Shown: positions 1 through 5,463 of the stretch, in pieces
Numbering within the stretch: the first letter of the stretch is position 1
How the letters are laid out: every line of letters starts with the position of its first letter
Made by a program: the position numbers and the translations under genes
Notes under the pieces: generated by a model
The model's input: only the letters and a program-made list of their open reading frames with translations
What the model was told of the DNA's origin: nothing
Database searches by the model: none
DNA from: Clostridiales bacterium
Lineage (GTDB): Bacteria; Bacillota; Clostridia; Oscillospirales; Ruminococcaceae
Length of the DNA stretch: 13,798 nucleotides
Assembly: GCA_029007575.1 (NCBI GenBank)
Contig: JAQXIB010000140.1
Coordinates: forward strand, 1-13,798
Direction: 5' to 3'

Positions 1-57
1 CTTGGTTTTCTTCTTGCGACAGCTATATTCCATATCGGTAAATGTTTCTTGTTTCAT
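1..57 (-). CDS. Transposase N-terminus, IS5-like (partial, runs off the window)
   Basis: Only 19 codons are visible: MKQETFTDMEYSCRKKKTK. This resembles the N-terminus of clostridial IS5-family transposases, which typically begin with a short Phe-Thr/Asp-Glu-Tyr stretch followed by a basic KKKTKRE-type run. I chose the ATG at 57; another in-frame ATG two codons upstream (63) is also possible. A GGTGG-type ribosome binding site lies just upstream at about 67-75. The catalytic DDE residues are outside the window, so it cannot be judged whether the gene is intact. It would catalyse cut-and-paste transposition of its own element. The family call rests on a very short segment. Confidence 0.55.
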   Translation of the reverse strand, partial: MKQETFTDMEYSCRKKKTK

Positions 58-142
58 TACCATGCACCACCATTGTTTTTGATGGTATTATTATACCATA
101 TCTGGAATCTATATGGTAGTGCGGATTAAATCAGAGGTTCCC
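1..142 (-). mobile_element. Terminal part of an IS5-like insertion sequence
   Basis: The block holds the start of a transposase gene on the minus strand and about 80 bases of non-coding IS end. A transposase -10 box (TATAAT, preceded by TG) lies at 95-90 on the minus strand. The putative outer end, read inward on the minus strand, is GGGAACCTCTGA (142-131). It abuts TAA (143-145), which fits the TNA target preference described for some IS5 subgroups. The other end of the element is outside the window, so neither the paired terminal repeat nor a target duplication can be confirmed. Confidence 0.5.
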
Positions 143-143
143 T

Positions 144-173
144 AATTGAAAGGATTTCATTAGATTTTAGTAT
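144..173 (+). repeat. Fragment of a dispersed palindromic repeat (one arm)
   Basis: Positions 152-173, ending ATTTCATTAGATTTTAGTAT, match the right arm of the 158-bp palindrome at 10057-10214, and in reverse complement its left arm. Only this outer arm is present here. The inner part of the palindrome is replaced by the IS end at 142, which suggests that the IS inserted into, or recombined with, a former repeat copy. Confidence 0.6.
146..173 (+). promoter_or_regulatory. Putative promoter for mnmA, inside the repeat arm
   Basis: TTGAAA (146-151) and TAGTAT (168-173) are separated by 16 bases. This is a fair sigma-A promoter and the only plausible one seen between the IS end and mnmA. The same -10 box and spacing occur in both arms of the repeat at 10057-10214. 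Confidence 0.4.
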
Positions 174-181
174 AAAACGCC

Positions 182-219
182 GATTCCTCCGAAATCGCTT
201 ACCGATCACAGGAGGAATC
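182..219 (+). promoter_or_regulatory. Hairpin sequestering the mnmA ribosome binding site
   Basis: GATTCCTCC (182-190) is the exact reverse complement of GGAGGAATC (211-219), giving a 9-bp stem with a 20-base loop. The 3' arm contains the whole Shine-Dalgarno sequence of mnmA (AGGAGG, 210-215). In the mRNA this would occlude ribosome binding unless the helix is opened, so initiation may be conditional. That is inferred from pairing alone. No known riboswitch aptamer is recognisable. Confidence 0.5.
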
Positions 220-228
220 TATTTTAAG

Positions 229-1308
229 ATGAACAAACGAGCCTTAATCGCCATGAGCGGCGGTGTAGACAGCTCGGTGGCGGCCGCGCTAATGTGTGAA
301 AACGGATATGACTGCATCGGCGCTACCATGAAGCTGTATCACAACGAGGATGTTGGCGTTTCGCGAGAGCATACCTGCTGCACCCTGGAGGATGTGGAGG
401 ACGCGCGGGATGTGGCGTTTTCCCTGAACATGCCCTATTACGTTTTTAATTTTACCGACGATTTTGCCGGACAGGTCATCGATCGCTTTGTTGCGGCATA
501 CGAAAGCGGAGCGACGCCCAATCCCTGCATTGACTGCAACCGCTATATGAAGTATCAAAAGCTATATCAGCGGGCGCAAATACTGGAGTGCGATACGCTG
601 GTGACCGGTCATTACGCACGGATCGCATATAATTCCGAATCCGGACGGTGGTTGCTGAAGAAAGCCCGCAATCCTGCCAAGGATCAAAGCTATGTGCTGT
701 ATTTTATGACGCAGGAGCAGTTGGCACACACCCAATTCCCGTTGGGGGAGTTTACCAGCAAGGACGAGGTACGGGCGATTGCCGCAAAACACCGGTTTGT
801 CAACGCGAAAAAGCATGACAGCCAGGACATCTGCTTTGTGCCGGACGGCAAGTACGCCGATTTCATCGAGCGTTACACCGGAAAGAGCTATCCTGCCGGC
901 GACTTTGTCGATTTACAGGGTCATCCGCTCGGCAGGCACAAGGGAATCATCCGGTACACGATCGGACAGCGGAAAGGACTGGGCCTTGCTTTGCCTGCGC
1001 CGATGTATGTCTGCCGGAAATGTCCGGAGGACAACACGGTGGTATTATCCTCCGAGCAGGAGCTTTACACCACCGAGCTGATTGCCGATGATTTCAACTG
1101 GATCATTACCGCGCCGGAGCAGCCGATCAGGGTCACGGCAAAGACCAGATACGGCGCAAAGGAAGCGGATGCTTTAGCGACGGTATTGCCGGATCAGACG
1201 GTACGGGTGGAGTTTGATCAACCGCAGAGGGCTATGACAAAGGGGCAGGCAGTCGTGCTTTATATTGGGGACGTCGTTGCGGGCGGCGGAACGATTTGCC
1301 AAGCATAA
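229..1308 (+). CDS. mnmA: tRNA-specific 2-thiouridylase MnmA (TrmU)
   Basis: MnmA adenylates and thiolates uridine 34 in the wobble position of Lys, Glu and Gln tRNAs, taking sulfur from a cysteine-desulfurase relay in the cytoplasm. The 359-residue length is normal for the family. The N-terminal PP-loop ATP-binding motif SGGVDSS is at residues 10-16. The nucleophilic cysteine is Cys100 in NPCIDCN, followed by GHYAR at 127-131. The second catalytic cysteine is Cys202 in DSQDICFVPDG, and the central-domain motif GQRKGLGL follows. The ATG at 229 has an ideal AGGAGG at 210-215, which is itself paired in a hairpin. The last codons and stop lie inside a palindromic repeat that begins at 1299, so the final residues (ICQA) differ from the usual family ending and may derive from the repeat. 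The gene is monocistronic, with an IS remnant upstream. Confidence 0.97.
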   Translation: MNKRALIAMSGGVDSSVAAALMCENGYDCIGATMKLYHNEDVGVSREHTCCTLEDVEDARDVAFSLNMPYYVFNFTDDFAGQVIDRFVAAYESGATPNPCIDCNRYMKYQKLYQRAQILECDTLVTGHYARIAYNSESGRWLLKKARNPAKDQSYVLYFMTQEQLAHTQFPLGEFTSKDEVRAIAAKHRFVNAKKHDSQDICFVPDGKYADFIERYTGKSYPAGDFVDLQGHPLGRHKGIIRYTIGQRKGLGLALPAPMYVCRKCPEDNTVVLSSEQELYTTELIADDFNWIITAPEQPIRVTAKTRYGAKEADALATVLPDQTVRVEFDQPQRAMTKGQAVVLYIGDVVAGGGTICQA

Positions 1309-1332
1309 TGCCTGGCAGGGGATAATCCCCTG
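1299..1332. repeat. Double palindromic module, copy 1 (overlaps the mnmA stop)
   Basis: It consists of CCAAGCATAATGCCTGG (1299-1315) directly followed by CAGGGGATAATCCCCTG (1316-1332). The second part is a near-perfect hairpin. The first part is the exact reverse complement of the first part of the second copy at 1551. The mnmA stop codon (1306-1308) is provided by this module, and the hairpin may also help end the mnmA transcript. Confidence 0.75.
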
Positions 1333-1341
1333 TCACCCTTT

Positions 1342-1442
1342 GTACACCAAAAATGCACCACATTCTTGGTGTACTGACGGCGTTTGTGTTTCCCGACAAA
1401 TATAATGTCGGGATTTTGGCTCCGCCAAAACCACACAAAGCC
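1342..1442. other. Cluster of nested hairpins between the palindromic modules
   Basis: Three perfect stems are visible. GTACACCAA/TTGGTGTAC pairs 1342-1350 with 1366-1374. CCCGACA/TGTCGGG pairs 1392-1398 with 1406-1412. TTTTGGC/GCCAAAA pairs 1414-1420 with 1424-1430. The last two are enclosed by an outer stem of GGC plus TTTGTG (1379-1388) with CACAAA plus GCC (1434-1442), giving a branched fold. Open frames across this region on both strands look non-coding. The whole 1299-1584 interval may be a structured repeat element or the mnmA 3' region. Confidence 0.45.
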
Positions 1443-1550
1443 GCCCGATCTATTATACTTTGTATAAACTTTAATTCCCGCGGATATACACTGACCCTAT
1501 TTCGCGAACGCAAAGCCAAATTCTTTTTCTGTTTTTCACGCGATCTAAGT

Positions 1551-1584
1551 CCAGGCATTATGCTTGGCAGGGGATTATCCCCTG
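1551..1584. repeat. Double palindromic module, copy 2
   Basis: It consists of CCAGGCATTATGCTTGG (1551-1567) followed by CAGGGGATTATCCCCTG (1568-1584). It is a direct-repeat partner of 1299-1332, but its first part is inverted relative to that copy. It ends 11 bases before the -35 box of the methionine operon promoter. Confidence 0.75.
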
Positions 1585-1595
1585 CTGTATTGGGA

Positions 1596-1624
1596 TTGAC
1601 AAAACGGGAATATCGTGTTATCAT
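1596..1624 (+). promoter_or_regulatory. Promoter of the metQNI operon
   Basis: A consensus TTGACA (1596-1601), a 17-base spacer and TATCAT (1619-1624) form a strong sigma-A promoter. Transcription should begin near 1631, leaving only about 25 bases before the leader peptide. That leaves no room for a SAM riboswitch or T-box ahead of it, and I see no motif of either. Confidence 0.8.
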
Positions 1625-1655
1625 TAAAAAAACATTTGATAAAGGAGAGCTTGTC

Positions 1656-1760
1656 ATGAGCAAATATCATGCTTGGATGAATATGACGGAAATGTACATG
1701 TGCCGCATGTGCAGACGTTGCCATGCCGATTTTTCGATAAGCTTTCCGTTATGCCGATAA
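1656..1760 (+). CDS. Met-rich leader peptide of the metQNI operon (34 codons)
   Basis: This short ORF has a strong ribosome binding site (AAAGGAG, 1641-1647) and encodes 34 residues, starting MSKYHAWMNMTEMYMCRMC. It has five internal Met codons at positions 8, 10, 13, 15 and 18, and Cys codons at 16, 19, 22 and 33. It lies directly between the operon promoter and a strong intrinsic terminator, ahead of a methionine importer. This is the arrangement of amino-acid attenuation leaders such as those of trp and his. Segment AAGCTTTCC (1739-1747) inside its 3' part can pair with the terminator 5' arm or, alternatively, with its own Shine-Dalgarno region (1644-1652). I infer that translation through the Met codons senses charged Met-tRNA. 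Cys-tRNA is an alternative signal. The peptide itself probably has no other function. Confidence 0.65.
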   Translation: MSKYHAWMNMTEMYMCRMCRRCHADFSISFPLCR

Positions 1761-1803
1761 AGGTGAATGCTGTTTGACACAGTGTTGCAGTGATTGCTGT
1801 TTT

Positions 1804-1838
1804 CAGGGAAGCTTCTGTTGAGGCTTCCCTGTTTTATT
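1804..1838 (+). terminator. Attenuator terminator upstream of metQ
   Basis: Bases 1804-1815 pair with 1820-1831, 12 bp including one G-U, closed by a TGTT loop and followed by TTTTATT. The 5' arm segment GGGAAGCTT (1806-1814) is also complementary to AAGCTTTCC (1739-1747) in the leader ORF, 9 pairs with one G-U, so terminator and antiterminator are mutually exclusive. The hairpin lies between the promoter and metQ, so it must be bypassed for operon expression. Confidence 0.75.
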
Positions 1839-1863
1839 GATGCTATGGAAAGGAGAGACATTT

Positions 1864-1938
1864 ATGAACACAATGTCCCGCATCTTAACAAAAACAAATA
1901 TCCGCAATAAACGAATGTGTATGACGGAAGGATATTAG
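1864..1938 (+). CDS. Second small ORF in the metQNI leader (24 codons)
   Basis: An AAAGGAG at 1849-1855, eight bases from an ATG, gives this 24-codon frame a ribosome binding site as good as that of metQ. It begins MNTMSRILTKTNIRN and ends with a Met-Cys-Met cluster (MCMTEGY). It follows the attenuator terminator and stops 47 bases before the chosen metQ start. The overlapping GTG-initiated extension of metQ beginning at 1917 lacks a binding site and would place residues before the signal peptide, so I prefer this separate ORF. It may be a second leader peptide or an unrelated short protein. No function is known to me. Confidence 0.4.
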   Translation: MNTMSRILTKTNIRNKRMCMTEGY

Positions 1939-1985
1939 AAAACATACATTTTAACACTATTAAAACTACAAAGGAGATCATGAAA

Positions 1986-2840
1986 ATGAAAAAAATTATT
2001 TCTGCTGTTTTGACTGCCGCTATTGCAATTACTGCGGCTGCTTCCCTGTCGGCTTGCTCAAAGAGCGACTCGATCACCATCGCGGTTCCAAACGACACCA
2101 CAAATGAGGCGCGTGCCTTGCTGCTTTTGGAGCATCTCGACTACATTAAGCTCAAAGACGGCGCGGGAATTACCGCAACCATTCAGGATATTGAGGACAA
2201 TCCTTACAACATTACCTTCAGAGAGGTTGAGGCAGCACAGCTTCCCAACGTGCTGCAGGATGTGGATTATGCCGTCATCAACTCTAACTATGCGATTTCC
2301 GCAGACCTGAATCCGGTCAAGGATTCCCTTGCCATTGAAGACTCCTCCTCCGCATACAGCAACATTCTTGCCGTGAAAGAGGGCAATCAAGGGACCGATA
2401 AGATCAGAGCGCTGATCGCCGCCCTCGAAAGCAAACAGGTAGCCGACTATATCACCGAAAAGTATGACGGCGCGGTAGTCAGCACGGTGGATGATCCCGG
2501 CGACGGATATGACAGCGAGGTTAACTACGACGCGCTTGCCGGCACCAAGATCACCGTTGCCGCTTCTCCTACGCCGCACGCCGAGATCTTAAAGATCGCC
2601 AAGGATATTCTGGCCGCCAAAAACGTCACATTGGATATTAAGGAATTTACCGACTACGTTCAGCCGAACAACGTTGTGGAAAGCGGCGAGATCGACGCGA
2701 ACTACTTCCAGCACGCTCCTTATTTGGATGACTTTAACAAGCAAAACAACACTCATATCGTTTCGGTTGCCGCCATTCATGTGGAGCCGATCGGACTGTA
2801 CGGCGGCAAGCAGACCAGCCTTGACGCAATCAAAAAATAA
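1986..2840 (+). CDS. metQ: Methionine-binding lipoprotein MetQ (NlpA family), circularly permuted
   Basis: It binds methionine outside the cell and delivers it to MetNI. A lipoprotein signal ends in LSAC, with Cys24 the expected lipidated residue. What follows has the NlpA-family blocks in swapped order. The normally C-terminal half comes first (residues 30-165), with IAVPND, ARALLLLE, AAQLPNVLQDVD and INSNYA. A linker (166-187) leads to the normally N-terminal half (188-284), with PTPHAEIL, FTDYVQPN, DANYFQH and HVEPIGLYGGK, ending SLDAIKK exactly where a standard MetQ would continue into IAVPND. Motifs that carry methionine contacts in the family are kept (Tyr224, His243, Arg43, Asn99/101). 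The total of 284 residues is normal, so no half is missing. The start at 1986 is 9 bases from AAGGAG (1971-1976); the ATG at 1980 is also possible. It heads metQ-metN-metI. Confidence 0.9.
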   Translation: MKKIISAVLTAAIAITAAASLSACSKSDSITIAVPNDTTNEARALLLLEHLDYIKLKDGAGITATIQDIEDNPYNITFREVEAAQLPNVLQDVDYAVINSNYAISADLNPVKDSLAIEDSSSAYSNILAVKEGNQGTDKIRALIAALESKQVADYITEKYDGAVVSTVDDPGDGYDSEVNYDALAGTKITVAASPTPHAEILKIAKDILAAKNVTLDIKEFTDYVQPNNVVESGEIDANYFQHAPYLDDFNKQNNTHIVSVAAIHVEPIGLYGGKQTSLDAIKK

Positions 2841-2963
2841 CCTATACCACGGATACGCCGGTTGGAATTTTTGCAGCCGGTGTATTTCCCTGTCCGGAGG
2901 ATATTGCTCCTTTTTGTTTGCGGAGAGGGCGGAATAACATACTTGAAAAAAGCGGGGTTTTCC

Positions 2964-3974
2964 ATGATTGAAATAAAAAACTTGTCAAAATCCTTTCAGA
3001 CCGCCGACGGAACGGTGGAGGCGCTGAAAAATGTAAACATCACCGTGCCGGACGGGGATATTTACGGGATCATCGGGATGAGCGGCGCGGGCAAAAGCAC
3101 CCTTGTGCGTTGTATTAATATGCTGGAGCGCCCGTCGGAGGGGACGGTCGTAATAGACGGTCAGGATATCGGTGCTTTGTCTGACGCCGAGCTGCGCAAG
3201 GTACGCAGAAATATCACCATGATCTTTCAGGGCTTCAATCTGCTGATGCAGCGCACCTGTCTGAAAAACATCTGCTTTCCGCTGGAGCTTGCCGGTATGA
3301 AAAAAGCCGAGGCACGCAAACGCGCATTGGAGCTGTTGGAAACAGTGGGCTTGCCGGACAAAGCCAATGCCTATCCGGCGCAGCTTTCGGGCGGGCAGCA
3401 GCAGCGGATCGCCATTGCAAGAGCTTTGGCGACCGATCCGAAGGTACTGCTCTGCGATGAGGCAACCAGTGCGCTCGATCCCAAAACGACTCACTCGATT
3501 CTGGAACTGATTCGGGACATCAACCGCAAGCTCGGGATCACAGTGATCATCATTACCCATCAGATGAGCGTGGTAGAGGAAGTCTGCAATCATGTCGCCA
3601 TTCTGGATGACGGCGTGGTCGTGGAGGAAGGCGCGGTCGGCGCCGTGTTTGCAAGCCCGAAATCAGCGGCGGCAAAACGGCTGGTGTTCCCCGACGGCGG
3701 GGCGGATCTTCTGTCCGAAAATGCTGATGAATGCCGTATTCGGGTGGTGTTCAACGGCGCTTTGGCCGCTTCAACGCCGCTGATCGCAAAAATGGCGATG
3801 GAGCAAAACATCGCCGCCAATATTTTATCGGCGTCTACCAGATGTATCGGGGATAAGGTCTACGGCAATATGCTGCTCGGTATCCCCGGCGACAAAGAGC
3901 AGGTGCAGCGGGCGATCGGCTATTTGCAGTCGATTCCGGATATTATTGTGGAGGAGGTGGCAGAAAATGCTTGA
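2964..3974 (+). CDS. metN: Methionine ABC transporter ATPase MetN
   Basis: This is the cytoplasmic ATPase subunit of the MetNIQ importer; two copies drive methionine uptake through MetI. Visible are the Walker A motif GMSGAGKST (residues 38-46), Q-loop Gln89, ABC signature LSGGQ (141-145), Walker B with Asp165-Glu166 in LLCDEATSALDP, and H-loop His199. A C-terminal NIL domain (about residues 257-334) is the regulatory domain that binds methionine in this subfamily and causes feedback inhibition. The ATG at 2964 gives the standard MIEIKNLSKSF start but has only a weak GGGG ribosome binding site; a TTG at 2943 in the same frame is an alternative. The 123-base gap after metQ holds an imperfect ATACGCCGG/CCGGTGTAT stem and a short GGAG/CTCC hairpin before TTTTT, possibly a partial terminator. 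It overlaps metI by 8 bases. Confidence 0.95.
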   Translation: MIEIKNLSKSFQTADGTVEALKNVNITVPDGDIYGIIGMSGAGKSTLVRCINMLERPSEGTVVIDGQDIGALSDAELRKVRRNITMIFQGFNLLMQRTCLKNICFPLELAGMKKAEARKRALELLETVGLPDKANAYPAQLSGGQQQRIAIARALATDPKVLLCDEATSALDPKTTHSILELIRDINRKLGITVIIITHQMSVVEEVCNHVAILDDGVVVEEGAVGAVFASPKSAAAKRLVFPDGGADLLSENADECRIRVVFNGALAASTPLIAKMAMEQNIAANILSASTRCIGDKVYGNMLLGIPGDKEQVQRAIGYLQSIPDIIVEEVAENA

Positions 3975-4677
3975 GAAGATGTTTTCTTCCGAGGCGGTTA
4001 CCGAGGCGCTGCAAATTTTGAAGAATGAATTTCCCTTGGCAATATGGGAAACGGTGTATGTGACGATTCTGGCGACGCTTTTTGCGGTTTTGCTTGGACT
4101 GCCGCTCGGCATATTGCTGGTGGCGGGGGAGAAAAACGGCGTTCTGCCATTGCCGAAAGCAGTGATGCACGTACTTGGCGTGATCATCAACCTGCTGCGG
4201 TCGGTGCCGTTTCTGATCTTGATGATCATGGTGTTCCCGCTCACCCGATTGATTGTCGGCACAGCGGTGGGAACGACTGCTTCCATTGTGCCGCTGGTTA
4301 TTGCTGCCTTCCCGTTTATCGCAAGACTGGTGGAAAGCAGCCTGCGTGAGGTCAATCCGAACATTATCGAGGCGGCGCAGAGCATGGGGGCTTCTCCGCT
4401 GCAGATCATCGTCAAGGTGATGATCCCCGAAAGCGTTCCGTCCTTGATTTCCAATGCCACCATCGCCATTACCACCATTTTGGGCTATTCTGCGATGAGC
4501 GGCATTATCGGCGGCGGCGGACTCGGTAAAATTGCCATCAACTACGGATATTACCGCTACAAGTATCTTGTCATGCTGATCGCGGTGATCCTGCTGATCG
4601 TGCTGGTGCAGATTTTCCAGAGCGTCGGCACCCATCTGGCGATAAAATCCGACAAGCGGCTAAAACGAAAAATATAA
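3967..4677 (+). CDS. metI: Methionine ABC transporter permease MetI
   Basis: This is the integral membrane subunit of MetNIQ, 236 residues with five predicted transmembrane helices, as usual for this family. The EAA coupling motif that contacts MetN is EAAQSMGASPLQIIVKVMIP in the middle of the protein. The GYSAMSGIIGGGGLG stretch typical of MetI follows. The ATG at 3967 lies inside the end of metN and is preceded by GGAGG (3952-3956), so translation is probably coupled to metN. A 14-bp stem terminator follows, closing the operon. Confidence 0.95.
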   Translation: MLEKMFSSEAVTEALQILKNEFPLAIWETVYVTILATLFAVLLGLPLGILLVAGEKNGVLPLPKAVMHVLGVIINLLRSVPFLILMIMVFPLTRLIVGTAVGTTASIVPLVIAAFPFIARLVESSLREVNPNIIEAAQSMGASPLQIIVKVMIPESVPSLISNATIAITTILGYSAMSGIIGGGGLGKIAINYGYYRYKYLVMLIAVILLIVLVQIFQSVGTHLAIKSDKRLKRKI

Positions 4678-4755
4678 CGGATAGATTAAGGGCGTACGCC
4701 CATCCCTGCAAGGTCATTCGCACGTTGTAATAATAAACCGTCTTAAACTTTTGAA

Positions 4756-4798
4756 ATGCCCCAATTTGTACTATCACACAAATTGGGGCATTCTTTAT
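4756..4798 (+). terminator. Terminator of the metQNI operon
   Basis: ATGCCCCAATTTGT (4756-4769) pairs perfectly with ACAAATTGGGGCAT (4778-4791) around an 8-base loop and is followed by TCTTTAT. The stem is long and clear, though the T-tract is short. Confidence 0.85.
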
Positions 4799-4825
4799 GG
4801 GAAAGGCGGTTTTTCATAAATAAAG

Positions 4826-4855
4826 TGAGACTTTTTGGCTTCTTAAAAGACTAAT
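4826..4855 (+). promoter_or_regulatory. Possible ECF-type autoregulated promoter
   Basis: TGAGAC (4826-4831) plus a T-run and, after a 17-base spacer, GACTAAT (4849-4855) resemble the TGAAAC...CGTCTAA pattern of Firmicutes ECF promoters. They lie just before the sigma factor gene. The similarity is partial (CGTC is replaced by AGAC). Autoregulation is inferred. Confidence 0.35.
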
Positions 4856-4902
4856 AAGTGTAAGGATGAAATCTTTATAAATTCAAGAACAGGAGGAAAG
4901 GT

Positions 4903-5463
4903 ATGGATAACGGTGCAAGTAGCTACCGCCGTTTCTTGAATGGTGATGAGAATGGTTTTGTTGAAATAGTAGAGCAATACGCCACAAACTTGATTTTTTT
5001 CATCAATGGATTTGTCGGGAACATCGCCGTAGCTGAAGATTTAATGGAAGAAACCTTTTGTGATCTGATTTTTTATAAGAATCGGTATAAGGGAAAATCT
5101 TCATTTAAAACATATCTTTTTGCTATTGCACGAAATAAGGCATTAACCTATCTGAAAAAGAATTCCCGAATGACTGATTTGCCCATAGAAGATTATGATA
5201 AAGAACTGGTGGATTTAGAAAATCTTGAACACGCAGTCATTAAAGATGAAGAAAAAAGACAGCTCTATTCTGCCATGGAAAAAGTCAGCTCCGATTATCG
5301 AACAGTTCTTCATCTTCTGTATTTTGAAGATATGTCGTATGAAGAAGCAGCACTTGTACTCCGTAAGAATGGGAAACAGATAAAAAATCTCGCTTACAGA
5401 GCGAAACAATCGTTAAAGTCTGAAATGGAAAAAGGAGGCTTTATTTATGAAAAACAGCAGTGA
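4903..5463 (+). CDS. RNA polymerase sigma-70 factor, ECF subfamily
   Basis: A 186-residue protein with the two domains of an extracytoplasmic-function sigma factor. Region 2 (about residues 20-90) includes AEDLMEETFCDLIF and the SSFKTYLFAIARNKALTYLKK stretch that contacts the -10 element. Region 4 (about 120-180) has a helix-turn-helix reading DYRTVLHLLYFEDMSYEEAA followed by KNLAYRAKQSLK. The start has AGGAGG 5' of ATG 4903. The stop overlaps the next gene by 17 bases, a coupling typical of sigma/anti-sigma pairs. The region is more AT-rich than the methionine operon, so it may have a different origin. The stimulus and regulon are unknown; the closest ECF group cannot be named without a search. 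Confidence 0.9.
   Translation: MDNGASSYRRFLNGDENGFVEIVEQYATNLIFFINGFVGNIAVAEDLMEETFCDLIFYKNRYKGKSSFKTYLFAIARNKALTYLKKNSRMTDLPIEDYDKELVDLENLEHAVIKDEEKRQLYSAMEKVSSDYRTVLHLLYFEDMSYEEAALVLRKNGKQIKNLAYRAKQSLKSEMEKGGFIYEKQQ

Noticed and set aside
1625..1660. SAM riboswitch or T-box ahead of metQNI
   Set aside because: Only about 25 bases separate the predicted transcription start and the leader ORF, and none of the conserved motifs of either class is visible up to metQ.
1232..1760. Long open frames across 1232-1663 (minus) and 1353-1760 (plus)
   Set aside because: They run through palindromic repeats and hairpins, lack ribosome binding sites and family features, and the second merely shares its end with the leader peptide, which has its own strong SD.
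1917..1985. GTG-initiated N-terminal extension of MetQ
   Set aside because: It has no ribosome binding site, overlaps the second small ORF and would put 23 residues before a clear lipoprotein signal; the ATG at 1986 has a well-placed AAGGAG.
3825..4635. Long minus-strand open frames opposite metN and metI
   Set aside because: They are codon-bias shadows of metN and metI with low-complexity His/Gln/Arg translations and no ribosome binding sites.
4690..4701. Perfect 12-base palindrome GGGCGTACGCCC after metI
   Set aside because: It is too short and unaccompanied by a T-tract or a second site; it could be an operator or chance, and the real terminator follows at 4756.
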